DNA of 64,000 nt from Yersinia entomophaga (GCF_001656035.1 NZ_CP010029.1:772885-836884), one strand, 5' to 3'. Positions 8,463 to 18,763 are shown, counted from the first letter of the stretch. Numbers and translations are program-made. Notes: generated by a model from the letters alone, not told the origin.

Positions 8463-9823
8463 CGTCTGCCGCTATTGCCTGGGTTATTGGTGCTGGGCTA
8501 CTGGGTGCTGCGTTTACGGGCGGTATGTTTGTGGCAAGCAGTATTACTCCCAATTCCGTTGCCTATTCAGCCCGTAGTGGTGTGTTATCAGATAATGAGC
8601 AATTATGGGCGAAAGTCGCTTGGCGTTACTTTGTTAATAATACGCAAATGGGCACTGGGTTGGTTAATTCGTTGGATAATTACCCGGTTGTTAATTTCTG
8701 GCAAATCGGTGACACCTTTGTTGCATTAACCGCCGCTGCTCAATTAGGCCTCATTAATCGGCAGGAGTTTGATCAGCGCCTTTCACTCTTATTGGCAACG
8801 ATCAGTCAATTACCTTTGGTTGAGGGGAAAACGCCAAATTTGCTTTATAACACTGTCAACGGGCAGATGATTGATTATGCTCATCAGCCAAAACCGTTGG
8901 GGTGGTCGGCACAAGATATCGGCCGCTTAATGGTTGGTTTGAAAGTTGTTGCACGTTTTTATCCTGAATATGCCGAGTATCTGGATAAGGTTCTATTACG
9001 ATGGAATTTTTGTCAGATTATTGATGGTAACGGTGAGTTACTGAAATCGTCTACTGTTAATGGCCAATTTATCGCCAAGCCAGAAGGCGTGTTGGGTTAC
9101 AGCGAATATACCGCAGGCGCATTTGGGCTGTGGGGGTTTCCTGTAGGAATATCAGCTAATCTTCCTTATAACACCACGTTCATTTATGGCATCCCCATCG
9201 ATTTCGATATCAGAGATGCTCGAATAACCTATGTACCCACTATTGTTGTCAGTTTGCCTTATTTACTGACAGCGATGGAATTAAAAAATACCCCAATATT
9301 TAAACAGCAGAAAAAACGGATAGATAATATTTATCGAGTACAGGAAATACGCTGGAAAAAAGAACATATATTGACGGCGCGTAGTGATTACTTGACCTCG
9401 GTTGCGCCCTATCACGTTTACGATACGGTGTTCGCTAACGGTTATCATTGGAATACTATTAGCGAGGACGGGCAATTTCACCCTGATTTGGCATTGGTAT
9501 CCACCCGTGCAGTTTTTGGCTTATGGGTTTTGTGGAATAGTCCTTATACCGATGCATTAATGAAGTTGACTCAAATGCAGCATGATGAAAAACGCGGGTG
9601 GTATGAAGGGCGTTATGAAAATAATGGCGCGTATAACAAGACAATTAGTCTGACGACCAATGCTATGGTCTTGGAAACGCTGCTCTATAAAGTGGCGGGG
9701 AGCTTAATTAATACCGATCCTACTGCGGGATATCTGGACGTGCGTATGAGTGATGCTTTTTCACGTCCGCAATTATGCCTGCCGCAAGAAAGAGTCATCC
9801 GTCGAGAGGTCGCATCGAAATGA
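8447..9823 (+). CDS. DUF3131 protein, third paralogue, membrane-anchored or exported
   Basis: 458 residues with an N-terminal hydrophobic stretch (about 8-30, AIAWVIGAGLLGAAFTGGMF). The family blocks are present but more diverged: AWRYFVNNTQMGTGLVNSL, NYPVVNFWQIGDTFVAL (where the others have TMWD), TPNLLYNT and GWSAQDIGRLM. Loss of the TMWD aspartate suggests this copy may differ in activity or be a binding subunit. It starts inside the end of the second paralogue (16 bp overlap, no good Shine-Dalgarno) and its stop overlaps the GH2 start as ATGA, so the last three genes are probably translated as a coupled set. Confidence 0.82.
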   Translation: MRKTVTSAAIAWVIGAGLLGAAFTGGMFVASSITPNSVAYSARSGVLSDNEQLWAKVAWRYFVNNTQMGTGLVNSLDNYPVVNFWQIGDTFVALTAAAQLGLINRQEFDQRLSLLLATISQLPLVEGKTPNLLYNTVNGQMIDYAHQPKPLGWSAQDIGRLMVGLKVVARFYPEYAEYLDKVLLRWNFCQIIDGNGELLKSSTVNGQFIAKPEGVLGYSEYTAGAFGLWGFPVGISANLPYNTTFIYGIPIDFDIRDARITYVPTIVVSLPYLLTAMELKNTPIFKQQKKRIDNIYRVQEIRWKKEHILTARSDYLTSVAPYHVYDTVFANGYHWNTISEDGQFHPDLALVSTRAVFGLWVLWNSPYTDALMKLTQMQHDEKRGWYEGRYENNGAYNKTISLTTNAMVLETLLYKVAGSLINTDPTAGYLDVRMSDAFSRPQLCLPQERVIRREVASK

Positions 9824-12042
9824 ACATTAATTATCGGTGTAGAACTTCTATTTTAAGTTTGGGATTTCTTTTGCAGCTTATCTCGTCGGTTGTGGTTGCT
9901 CAGTTGCCATCCACGTCAGATTTGTCCGGTCAGTGGCGAATACGGGATGGCAATCCGCCAGCTTCTGAAGCCTGGCGTGACACCTTGGATGACAGCCAGT
10001 GGCAATATTTGAAAGTGCCCGCTAATTGGTATAGTGAGGGCGTCGATCATCAAGGCGTATTATGGTATCGCACTCGGTTTACATTACCGGTTTTAGATAC
10101 CGATGATATGGCGACTTTGGTATTCGATGGCGTCGACTATCAAACGGACATTTGGCTCAACAATCAACAAGCAGGGCGACATCAGGGTTATTTTCAACGA
10201 TTTAGCGTCGATATAACCGATATGGCTCGAATAGATAATGTGCTGGCTGTGCGTGTAGATAGCCCTTACGAAACTCCGGGGAAAATTTGGTCATTTCATA
10301 AGCAACTAATTAAGGGCGTGTTCAATCATCATGACACCCGACCCGGTGGAGCGTGGTCGGATCGCGGACAAGATGCCAATTCGGGCGGGATTTGGGCTCC
10401 GGTGGCGTCACATATCAGTCGTGGTGCCGTTATAGATAATGTACTGGCCGTGCCTGACTGGTCACGGGGGCTTGAACATCCGATTCTAAAAGTGAGTTTG
10501 GATTATCGTGCCAACCGCAACCGTTCTGTTGTTATGTTGCTACGTTTGATACCTGATAATTTCATCGGCCAATCTTATCAACTGGAGAAAAGTGTTTCAC
10601 TGGTTGCCAGTCAGCATAATGCACAAACTCTCACCACCAATTTTCTTATTGATAACCCCGCATTGTGGTGGGTGTCAGGTCATGGGAAACAAAATCTTTA
10701 TCGGCTAGAGGTCAGTTTCTCGGATCGTTTTGGCATGATGGATGAAAAACATGTTCGCACCGGCTTACGGCAAATTGCGATAGACCCGCAAGAGCAAAGT
10801 TGGTCAATCAATGGCAAGCGCCTATTCATTAGAGGGACGAACTATATTGGTAGCCCGTGGTTGGGAAGCTTGACCTCAGCCGATTATCACCGTGATTTAG
10901 TTATGATGCAGCAGGCCAATATCAATGCCATAAGGGTACATGCTCATGTGGCTGGGCGGGCGTTGTACGATCTGGCTGATGAGATGGGGATACTACTCTG
11001 GCAAGACTTTCCGCTGCAATGGGGATACGATAATTCAGCCTCTTTTGCCAGAGAGGCAGCCAGACAGGCCGCAGATATGACACGGCAATTTGGCAGTCAC
11101 CCAGCGATTGTATTGTGGTCTGGGCACAATGAACCTCCCTGGGATGCTACCTGGATGCAATATCGTTATTCAGACTGGCGGCCAGACACCAACCGGGCGT
11201 TAACCGCGAGCGTTGCACAGGTGCTCAGTCAGGATCATAGCCGAATCACTCATGCTTACTCATCAACCGCAGAACACTATTGGCAAGGGTGGTACTCAGG
11301 GCAGAAAAATGATCATCTTAAGCCGGCAACTACCTCAATAATCAGCGAGTTTGGCGCGCAAGCCTTACCTGATTTGGCAACGTTAAAAACGATAATTCCG
11401 CGCGCTGATCTGTGGCCAAAAACGACGGATAAACAAGATGAAGGTTGGCGCACCTGGGCATACCATAATTTTCAACCTCATGAGACATTTGAATTAGCTA
11501 AAGTGATTCGTGGGCCAAATATCAATACGTTTATCAATAACAGCCAACAGTATCAGTCAAGTTTGATCCAACTCGCCGCAGAGAGTTATCGACGCCAACG
11601 TTATCAACCGGTCGCTGCATTATTTCACTTTATGTTCACTGAAAACTGGCCGTCAATTAATTGGGGCGTTGTGGACTATCTCCGTCATCCTAAACCGGGT
11701 TATTTTGCTTTGCAGCGAGCTTATCAACCCGTTTTACCTTCTATAGAACCTAAAACAGAAAATTGGGGTCAGGGACAGACAGGGCGTATTGATTTATGGG
11801 CCATCAACGATAACTGGCTCAACTATCAAAAAGCATCATTACATTGGAAAATATTGCAAAGTGGCATGGTTTTATCTGAGGGATCGCAGAAAATAAAATT
11901 AATGGCGGATAGCGGTCAAAAAGTGATTGAATTGCAAGTTATCCCTCGTGGGATTCAGCCAATGAATGTAATGAGTGACATTATTAACGAACGGGGTGAG
12001 ATATTAGGCCACAATGAACTCGAAATTCACATTCAACCTTAA
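9820..12042 (+). CDS. Exported family 2 glycoside hydrolase (beta-mannosidase/exo-beta-glucosaminidase-like)
   Basis: 740 residues from the ATG at 9820, which overlaps the upstream stop (ATGA) and has GAGAGG about 9 bp before it; a longer reading from 9775 would place residues in front of the signal peptide. The N-terminus (ILSLGFLLQLISSVVVAQ) is a typical signal peptide. A sugar-binding jelly-roll domain (about 30-190, with WYSEGVDHQGVLWYRTRF), an Ig-like domain and a TIM barrel follow. The acid/base is E438 in LWSGHNEPPW and the nucleophile is E510 in ISEFG, both at conserved GH2 positions. A periplasmic glycosidase in a polysaccharide operon usually trims or releases the polymer. The mannose-type nucleotidyltransferase upstream is compatible with a mannose- or glucosamine-containing polymer, but the substrate is unproven. 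Confidence 0.87.
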   Translation: MNINYRCRTSILSLGFLLQLISSVVVAQLPSTSDLSGQWRIRDGNPPASEAWRDTLDDSQWQYLKVPANWYSEGVDHQGVLWYRTRFTLPVLDTDDMATLVFDGVDYQTDIWLNNQQAGRHQGYFQRFSVDITDMARIDNVLAVRVDSPYETPGKIWSFHKQLIKGVFNHHDTRPGGAWSDRGQDANSGGIWAPVASHISRGAVIDNVLAVPDWSRGLEHPILKVSLDYRANRNRSVVMLLRLIPDNFIGQSYQLEKSVSLVASQHNAQTLTTNFLIDNPALWWVSGHGKQNLYRLEVSFSDRFGMMDEKHVRTGLRQIAIDPQEQSWSINGKRLFIRGTNYIGSPWLGSLTSADYHRDLVMMQQANINAIRVHAHVAGRALYDLADEMGILLWQDFPLQWGYDNSASFAREAARQAADMTRQFGSHPAIVLWSGHNEPPWDATWMQYRYSDWRPDTNRALTASVAQVLSQDHSRITHAYSSTAEHYWQGWYSGQKNDHLKPATTSIISEFGAQALPDLATLKTIIPRADLWPKTTDKQDEGWRTWAYHNFQPHETFELAKVIRGPNINTFINNSQQYQSSLIQLAAESYRRQRYQPVAALFHFMFTENWPSINWGVVDYLRHPKPGYFALQRAYQPVLPSIEPKTENWGQGQTGRIDLWAINDNWLNYQKASLHWKILQSGMVLSEGSQKIKLMADSGQKVIELQVIPRGIQPMNVMSDIINERGEILGHNELEIHIQP

Positions 12043-12164
12043 CTAATACTGCTCATTATTAGCAGAGAATACTTAAGTTCGTCTAGATTGTGGCCGACAC
12101 TATCTTAAATAGTAGAGTGATCCTATGCTTTAGCCAATAGTGATTATAAGAGTATAGATATTAT

Positions 12165-15100
12165 ATGAATCTTTCTCCATTCAGTGCCCATACCCAGCAA
12201 TCACCCTCATCTTGGCTTTCATTTAAGTTACAACAAAATATTTTGCTGCCGCTGTTTATTTTCATTGTTGGGCTGGTTATTTCAGGTGTGGGAGCATGGT
12301 GGCTTTATAACGAAATTGAAGCCAATGCAAAAATAGATTTTCAACGTAATGTTGACAGAGTTTCTGGGGAGGTTGAGCGGCGTTTCAATCTACCTATTTA
12401 TGGTATGAATGGTGCAAAAGGAACCTATGCGGCGGACGGTGATCTAACCCATAAACAATTTCATGCCTATGTTGCCTCACGTAATTTACCGGTGGAGTTT
12501 CCTGGTGTGAGGGGATTTGGTTTTATTCAGCGGGTGCAACGCAACCAGTTAAATTCCTTTATTGCGGATGTCCGAGCTGACGGTGCACCAAACTACGCTC
12601 TACGTCAGTTGCAAGATAAACAACATGATGATTTGTATATTATTAGATATATAGAGCCATCAGAAGGAAACCAAGGTGCGGAAGGATTAGATGTTGGCTC
12701 TGAGCCGGTACGACGAGCTGCGGTACTCTCGGCAATAGACAGTGGTAAACCGACCCTTTCAGGGGCTATTCATCTTGTCCAGTCTAACTTTAAAGCTCCC
12801 GGGGTACTGCTTTTTGTTCCTGTATATATTTATGGCTCAAATCCTACCACTCCAGCTGAAAGGCGGGCGTCATTAGTGGGTGTTCTCTATTCCCCCATCG
12901 CAATTGCAGAACTATTAAGTGATATTCCTGAGTCTATGAATGGGCGAGTGGATGTTGAACTATTTGATAGTCTTAACGATTTGTCTAATAAAAATTTGAT
13001 CTTTGACGCGGACAGTAGCAAATCCGCTGATTTTTCCCCTACCGAACTGCAAAGCGATAAAGTCCTATCCGCGAGAATATTCCATAGCACCAATGTATTA
13101 CGGTTGCCGGGTCGTGATATGACACTGCGAATCAGTAGTACACCTACGTTCGAAGCGCAGATAGAGCGTTATGTCCCCTGGCTGTTATTTGCTTTTGGAC
13201 TTTTGCTCAGTTCAGCATTCGCTTTACTTATTCGCCAGCAAGTCAGTGGGCGTAATCGGGCAGAAATGCTGGCTCGGAATATGACTGCAGATCTTGAACG
13301 CTTGGCTTTAGTTGCCAAAAATACTTCTAACGCCGTTGTTATTACCGATGTAAAACGTAATATCGTTTGGGTTAACGAGGGGTTTGAACGTATTACCGGA
13401 TACAGCCAAGCCGAAGCCTTCGGCAAGTCGCCGGGGAGATTACTGCAATGCAAAAATACAGATCGGGGTGTAGCCAGTCAGATGAGGGTGGCGTTAGATG
13501 CCGGAGAGCCATTTAAGGGTGAAATCGTCAACTGTACTAAATCAGGGCAAGAATATTGGGTTGAGCTGGAGATCCAACCGCGTTATAACGATAAGAATGA
13601 GCCAATCGGCTTTATGGCTATTGAGTCGGATATTAGTGAACGTAAAGCGACTTATCAACGTCTTGAAGTGGCCTTGCGTGAAAATGATGCTTTACTCAGC
13701 ACCCTTAATTTACACGGCATTACTTCTACCGCAGATCGAGATGGAATAATCACGGATGTTAATGACGCATTTTGTACTATTAGTGGTTACAGCCGCGAAG
13801 AACTTATGGGGCAGACTTACCGCTTAGTTGATTCTCATACGCACTCGACTGATTTTTGGCAATCGATGTGGAATGATATTGCTAATGGAATCTCGTGGCG
13901 TGGCGAAATTTGTAATAAAGCTAAAGATGGTTCTTTATATTGGGTCGATACTACGATTGCTCCGTTTAATAATAGTTCTGGCCAGGTTGAGCGTTATATT
14001 TCCATTCAAGTTGATATTACCGCCAATAAAAATCAACAAGCCAATCTTATTATTGCTAAAAATCAATTAGTCAGAGCGGCAGATGTCGCTGAGTTAGGTA
14101 TTTGGACCTGGAACATTCCAGAAGACACGCTTTCTTTCGATGATCGGATGAATGATATCTATGGTGTCCCTGAGGAATTACATAATGCTCCTATCCCGTT
14201 GGCATATTGGTATAGCCTCTTGCATCAAGAGGATGTTCCCAATGTTAAAAGCGCGATAAAAGCTGCATTAGAAAATAAAAGTGTCTATCGTCAGGTTTTC
14301 CGTATTGTGGTGAAAAATCAAGTCCATTTTATTCAATCAACTGGAACGGTTGAACAGGATGAAAATGGAAAAGCCTTATTGATGATGGGAATTAATCGGG
14401 ATATTACTCAACAACGTGAGGCCGAAAATATCCTGAAAACAGCAAGAGAAGCGGCTGAAAAAGCTAATAAGGCCAAGTCTGCATTTTTGGCTAATATGAG
14501 TCATGAACTACGGACCCCGATGAATGCCATCCTCGGCATGCTGACATTACTGCGTAGAACGGGACTTGATAGGAAACAAGCTGATTATGCCGTTAAAAGT
14601 GAAGCCGCCACGCGTACTTTACTGCGATTGCTGAACGATATTTTGGACTTCTCCAAAATCGAATCCGGTAAAATGGAACTGGAATGCATTCCTTTTGACA
14701 TTCATATCATGCTGCGTGATTTGGCGGTTATCTTATCGAGCTATCTGAAGGTTAAAAAGGTTGAGGTCTTATTTGATATTGACCCTTCACTACCTCAGTT
14801 TGTTGAGGGAGATAGTATGCGACTTCAACAGATATTAACCAATCTGGGGGGCAATGCGCTGAAGTTTACCGAACTTGGTGAGGTGGTGCTTTTCATCAAG
14901 GTTATAGCGCAGGATAGCCATCAAGTGACGTTGCATTTTGGGGTGCGCGATACCGGAATTGGCATTGCGCCAGAGAATCAGGAAAGTATTTTTAGTGGTT
15001 TTACGCAAGCTGAAGCCTCGACAACGCGCCGGTTTGGTGGCACGGGCTTAGGGTTAGTGATAAGCCAGCGCTTTGTTGCACTGATGGGGGGGACGCTCAC

Positions 15101-16733
15101 CTTAGAAAGCCAACTGGGTCAGGGGAGTCTATTTCATTTCACTATCACGCTGCCGCTGCCTTCTTATACCAATCTGGTTATAAATAATGAAACACCAGAT
15201 ACGTTGGCAAGCAGAGCGGAGGCATTGAATCATTTACGGGTCTTGGTCGTTGATGATAATCCGACGGCCTGTAACCTGATCAAGCAGATGGGGGAATCGC
15301 TAAAGTGGAGCGTTGATGTTGCAACCAGCGGTAGTGATGCACTGCAACTGATGAGACAGCAGCATGAAAGGGGTATGACTTACGGGGCGCTCTTTATTGA
15401 CTGGCAAATGCCGGGGTTAGATGGCTGGCAGACCAGTAAATGTGTGCGTGAAATGATGCCAGTAGATAACGGCCCTATTATTGTCATGATAACCGCCCAT
15501 GATCGCGAAATGTTATTACAGCGTAGCGAAGAAGATCAGGCATTACTAGATGGTTATCTGGTTAAGCCGATCACGGCATCTATGTTGTTGGATTCAGTGA
15601 ACGATGCATTAAGTGAACGCAAACAACCTGATGTTGTGAAACCGGCAATAGCCGAATCTTTACACCGACTGTCTGGTATAAGACTGTTAATTGTTGAAGA
15701 TAACTTGAATAACCAACAAATAGCCCGCGAGTTACTTGAGGATGAGGGGGCTGTGGTCAGTATTGCTAACCATGGTAAAGAGGCGATTGAGATATTAGAA
15801 CATCATCCGTCTTCATTTGATCTGGTCTTGATGGATTTACAAATGCCGGTTATGGATGGCTTTAATGCGACAAAGTATATTCGAAAAAGTATTGGGTTAA
15901 AAAACTTACCGATTATAGCCATGACAGCCAATGCGATGGTATCTGATCGTGATGCCTGCCTTGCTGCGGGCATGAATGAGCATATTGGTAAACCCTTTGA
16001 CTTGAATAATCTAATACACATCGTCCTAAAATACAGTGGGCAAGCTGATGTTGCCGCCACGGTTAGTTATATGACCCCTCGCTTGTTATCTGCTGAATTA
16101 AAAAATGTTGCGGCAACGGCAGGAATTGATGTTGATGTTGCCCTTAATCGATTAGGAGGCAATATTACGCTATACCAAAAAATGCTGTCGCTGCTCAGTG
16201 AGGATTTGGCTAATTTCCCCACTCAGTTGGAGACATTGTTGACTGCAGGCGACCATATGTCTGCATCTCGTCTGTTACACACTGTCAAGGGACTTGCCGC
16301 GCAACTGGGGGCCACTGAACTCTCTTTGAGCGCAGGGCAGGGAGAAAAGTTATTTAGCCAGAATGCAATACCTACAGCAGACACGATTAATCAATTACTG
16401 AGCGAGATGAGAAATAAAGTATCCGCTATACAATCTGGGATAGTGACATTAATCCAAATGCTATCGCAGGATAATGTGAGGAATGTCCCGGCAGAGGTAT
16501 TTGATATACAACCTATTGAGTCGGAATTGAATCGTTTGATCTTGTTATTACAAAACTCTGATATGGCTGCGTTAGAGGTGATGAATAAATTGATGACGAC
16601 TTTTGCTGAACAACTTAATGGACAATTATCTATCCTTAATGATGCAGTCAATCAATTAGACTTTGCCAAAGCTATCCAGCTATGCCAAACCCTAATGGTT
16701 AACCTTCCTACTCGGAGAAATAAGAAGACATGA
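12165..16733 (+). CDS. CHASE-PAS hybrid sensor histidine kinase with two receivers and HPt
   Basis: 1522 residues. A membrane segment (about 26-48) and another (about 335-356) flank a periplasmic CHASE sensor domain (about 75-320, with PGVRGFGFIQRV). Three PAS domains follow (about 375-490, 505-620 and 630-755). HisKA has H780 in NMSHELRTPMN; the HATPase has LTNLGGNALKFTE and GTGLGLVIS. Receiver 1 has D1079 (IDWQMPGLDG), receiver 2 has D1224 (MDLQMPVMDG), and the C-terminal HPt has H1372 in LLHTVKG. All phosphorelay residues are present. The next gene, a receiver-GGDEF protein starting in an ATGA overlap, is the obvious phosphate acceptor. The 122 bp in front of this gene carry no clear terminator, so it may have its own promoter or be the tail of the polysaccharide operon. 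Expected role: sense an extracellular small molecule and set c-di-GMP for the locus. Confidence 0.92.
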   Translation: MNLSPFSAHTQQSPSSWLSFKLQQNILLPLFIFIVGLVISGVGAWWLYNEIEANAKIDFQRNVDRVSGEVERRFNLPIYGMNGAKGTYAADGDLTHKQFHAYVASRNLPVEFPGVRGFGFIQRVQRNQLNSFIADVRADGAPNYALRQLQDKQHDDLYIIRYIEPSEGNQGAEGLDVGSEPVRRAAVLSAIDSGKPTLSGAIHLVQSNFKAPGVLLFVPVYIYGSNPTTPAERRASLVGVLYSPIAIAELLSDIPESMNGRVDVELFDSLNDLSNKNLIFDADSSKSADFSPTELQSDKVLSARIFHSTNVLRLPGRDMTLRISSTPTFEAQIERYVPWLLFAFGLLLSSAFALLIRQQVSGRNRAEMLARNMTADLERLALVAKNTSNAVVITDVKRNIVWVNEGFERITGYSQAEAFGKSPGRLLQCKNTDRGVASQMRVALDAGEPFKGEIVNCTKSGQEYWVELEIQPRYNDKNEPIGFMAIESDISERKATYQRLEVALRENDALLSTLNLHGITSTADRDGIITDVNDAFCTISGYSREELMGQTYRLVDSHTHSTDFWQSMWNDIANGISWRGEICNKAKDGSLYWVDTTIAPFNNSSGQVERYISIQVDITANKNQQANLIIAKNQLVRAADVAELGIWTWNIPEDTLSFDDRMNDIYGVPEELHNAPIPLAYWYSLLHQEDVPNVKSAIKAALENKSVYRQVFRIVVKNQVHFIQSTGTVEQDENGKALLMMGINRDITQQREAENILKTAREAAEKANKAKSAFLANMSHELRTPMNAILGMLTLLRRTGLDRKQADYAVKSEAATRTLLRLLNDILDFSKIESGKMELECIPFDIHIMLRDLAVILSSYLKVKKVEVLFDIDPSLPQFVEGDSMRLQQILTNLGGNALKFTELGEVVLFIKVIAQDSHQVTLHFGVRDTGIGIAPENQESIFSGFTQAEASTTRRFGGTGLGLVISQRFVALMGGTLTLESQLGQGSLFHFTITLPLPSYTNLVINNETPDTLASRAEALNHLRVLVVDDNPTACNLIKQMGESLKWSVDVATSGSDALQLMRQQHERGMTYGALFIDWQMPGLDGWQTSKCVREMMPVDNGPIIVMITAHDREMLLQRSEEDQALLDGYLVKPITASMLLDSVNDALSERKQPDVVKPAIAESLHRLSGIRLLIVEDNLNNQQIARELLEDEGAVVSIANHGKEAIEILEHHPSSFDLVLMDLQMPVMDGFNATKYIRKSIGLKNLPIIAMTANAMVSDRDACLAAGMNEHIGKPFDLNNLIHIVLKYSGQADVAATVSYMTPRLLSAELKNVAATAGIDVDVALNRLGGNITLYQKMLSLLSEDLANFPTQLETLLTAGDHMSASRLLHTVKGLAAQLGATELSLSAGQGEKLFSQNAIPTADTINQLLSEMRNKVSAIQSGIVTLIQMLSQDNVRNVPAEVFDIQPIESELNRLILLLQNSDMAALEVMNKLMTTFAEQLNGQLSILNDAVNQLDFAKAIQLCQTLMVNLPTRRNKKT

Positions 16734-17686
16734 CTATAATCCATTCTTTTTCTCAAGATTTGGCCTTAAATTTACCAGGGGTTGGGAAACCCAAGATCCT
16801 TATTGTTGACGATCATCCGATAAATATTCAGATGCTCTATCAAGCATTTTGTTCGGATTATCATGTGTGTATGGCAACCAGCGGTAAACAGGCGCTCGAC
16901 GTCTGTCTCAGTCAACATCCAGACTTGATTCTGCTGGATGTCGAAATGCCCGGAATGAATGGTTTTGAGGTCTGCACCAGACTTAAGGCATCGCCAGACA
17001 CGCAGGATATTCCTGTTATCTTTGTCACTGCGCATATTGATGAAGAGACCGAAACCCGCTGCTTTAGTGAAGGTGCCGTAGATTTTATCAGTAAACCGAT
17101 TAACAGAAACACCGTTCGGGCGAGAGTGAAAACACACTTATTGCTTAAAGCTCAATCTGACTTATTACGCCAACTCGTCTATTTAGATGGATTAACCGAA
17201 GTACATAACCGGCGTTACTTTGATAAACAGTTAGAAGTGGAGTGGAAACTATCAAATCGTAACCAGACTCCACTTGGCATGATTATGATTGATGTTGATT
17301 TTTTCAAAAAATATAATGACTTATATGGGCATCAGGCCGGGGACGATTGTTTGCGGAGGGTTGCAAAGGTTATCCGAGATACACTCAGACGCCCTGCTGA
17401 TCTGGTGGCCCGTTATGGCGGCGAAGAATTCATCTGTTTGCTCCCCGACACCGAGTTAGTTGGAGCAATGGATGTTGCGGAAACTATCAGACTGCATATT
17501 CTTGAGCAAAAAATCCCACATTCTGGCTCCACTGTTTACCCGTTTGTCAGTGTTAGTTTGGGGGTCTGTTGTAAAGAAACCCATAGTGTAGATTCACCCT
17601 CGAGTCTTTTGCTCAAGGCTGATAAACAACTGTATCTGGCAAAGAATAGCGGTAGAAATAAGGTGAGTGGTCAGTGTGTTATCTGA
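16730..17686 (+). CDS. Receiver-GGDEF diguanylate cyclase (PleD/WspR-like)
   Basis: 318 residues. The receiver domain (about 20-140) has VDDHP, phospho-acceptor D70 in LLDVEMPGMNG and the conserved K in SKP. The GGDEF domain (about 155-315) has an intact active site GGEEF at residues 230-234 and an inhibitory I-site RPAD exactly five residues upstream, so it should be an active cyclase with product feedback. It makes c-di-GMP from two GTP in the cytosol. Start and stop of the hybrid kinase overlap (ATGA), so kinase and cyclase are a cognate pair. Its product probably activates polysaccharide synthesis, although the glycosyltransferase has no recognisable PilZ domain and the receptor is not in view. 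Confidence 0.93.
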   Translation: MTIIHSFSQDLALNLPGVGKPKILIVDDHPINIQMLYQAFCSDYHVCMATSGKQALDVCLSQHPDLILLDVEMPGMNGFEVCTRLKASPDTQDIPVIFVTAHIDEETETRCFSEGAVDFISKPINRNTVRARVKTHLLLKAQSDLLRQLVYLDGLTEVHNRRYFDKQLEVEWKLSNRNQTPLGMIMIDVDFFKKYNDLYGHQAGDDCLRRVAKVIRDTLRRPADLVARYGGEEFICLLPDTELVGAMDVAETIRLHILEQKIPHSGSTVYPFVSVSLGVCCKETHSVDSPSSLLLKADKQLYLAKNSGRNKVSGQCVI

Positions 17687-17939
17687 GTGAGGTATAAGGG
17701 GCTTTTTATCAACAAAGATAGGATTCGCGCTCTTCAGTTTAGCGTGGAGCGGTTTTAGTGCGCATGGCAGATGAAACGAGACATGCACCGCTATCAATTA
17801 TGCTGCGGTATTTATTGAAGATTCAGGCTTGACGCTTTCAATATGGATACTGGGAATATAAGTAAAAGATCTGCCTAATGTCACCGTCCAATAAACCCTA
17901 CCAAACTAAAGCCAATCAGTGATCGAATCCTGCAATCTG
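17687..17939. other. Intergenic stretch after the polysaccharide locus
   Basis: Part of a 314-bp gap between the GGDEF gene and yaiL. I see no convincing gene. There is a weak CGCTC/GAGCG stem near 17728-17752 but no good T-run, so a terminator is not well supported. The right part holds the yaiL promoter listed separately. Confidence 0.4.
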
Positions 17940-17967
17940 TTACAGCCTTAAGAATTACAGGTATAAT
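17940..17967 (+). promoter_or_regulatory. Sigma-70 promoter of yaiL
   Basis: TTACAG (17940-17945), a 16-bp spacer and a perfect TATAAT (17962-17967), 33 bp before the yaiL ATG. No extended -10 TGN is present. Confidence 0.65.
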
Positions 17968-18000
17968 CCTAGAAATTATTCAACTGGTTTAGAAACGAAG

Positions 18001-18540
18001 ATGACAAAACTCACCTTACAAGAGCAGATGCTCAAAGCTGGATTAGTAACCAGCAAAAAAATGGCCAAAGTCCAAAAAATGGCTAAAAAATCTCGGGTGC
18101 AGGCTCGTGAGGCAAGAGAGGCTGTGGAAGAAAATAAAAAGGCACAGCTTGAGCGCGATAAACAACTAAGCGAACAACAGAAACAAGCGGCTTTATCTAA
18201 AGAACATAAAGCTCAAGTGAAACAGCTTATTGAAATGAATAGAATCAATATCTCAAAAGGTAATATTGATTTTAACTTCACAGATAATAATTTAATTAAA
18301 AAAATAGCTGTGGATAAGCTTACTCAATCTCAGTTGATCAGTGGTCGCCTGGCTATTGCTCGTTTGGCTGCTGATAACAGTGATGAGAGAGAGTATGCAA
18401 TTATTCCTGCGAGCGTAGCCGATAAAATTGCGCAGCGAGATGCGAGCAGTATTGTATTAAATAGCGCGCTTAGTCAGGAAGAACAAGACGAAGAAGATCC
18501 CTATGCTGATTTTAAAGTCCCAGACGATTTGATGTGGTAA
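18001..18540 (+). CDS. yaiL: YaiL family nucleoprotein/DUF2058 protein
   Basis: 179 residues, the usual length, and recognisable against E. coli YaiL over its whole span: the start (MTKLTLQEQMLKAGLVTSKK), the lysine/glutamate-rich helical region, EYAIIPASVADKIAQRDAS and the end PYADFKVPDDLMW are characteristic. Residues about 20-80 are strongly charged and probably helical or coiled-coil. It is a cytoplasmic conserved enterobacterial protein, annotated as nucleic-acid associated but poorly characterised. It stands alone with its own promoter and a terminator about 25 bp downstream. It marks ordinary core chromosome between the polysaccharide locus and the island. Confidence 0.93.
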   Translation: MTKLTLQEQMLKAGLVTSKKMAKVQKMAKKSRVQAREAREAVEENKKAQLERDKQLSEQQKQAALSKEHKAQVKQLIEMNRINISKGNIDFNFTDNNLIKKIAVDKLTQSQLISGRLAIARLAADNSDEREYAIIPASVADKIAQRDASSIVLNSALSQEEQDEEDPYADFKVPDDLMW

Positions 18541-18565
18541 TTAACGCTTTGCCGATCCCGATATA

Positions 18566-18589
18566 TGAAAAGTCCTAACGGGCTTTTCA
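18566..18589 (+). terminator. Rho-independent terminator after yaiL
   Basis: Ten-base-pair stem TGAAAAGTCC / GGGCTTTTCA around a TAAC loop, with one T-G pair. The T-run is mostly inside the stem and is followed by TTAAGTTTTC. Confidence 0.6.
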
Positions 18590-18763
18590 TTAAGTTTTCA
18601 TGTCCAATCCGTTCAGCGAAAAACGCCAATGCCGCGTATGATTTTCACTGTTCGCGATAGATATCAGGTTTACAGTCAACACTATCTGATTAATCACTCT
18701 CATTTCCACTTTAATGCCATACTCCGTGCCTTCGCGGCAGCATCATGAGAGATATTTTCGCTA

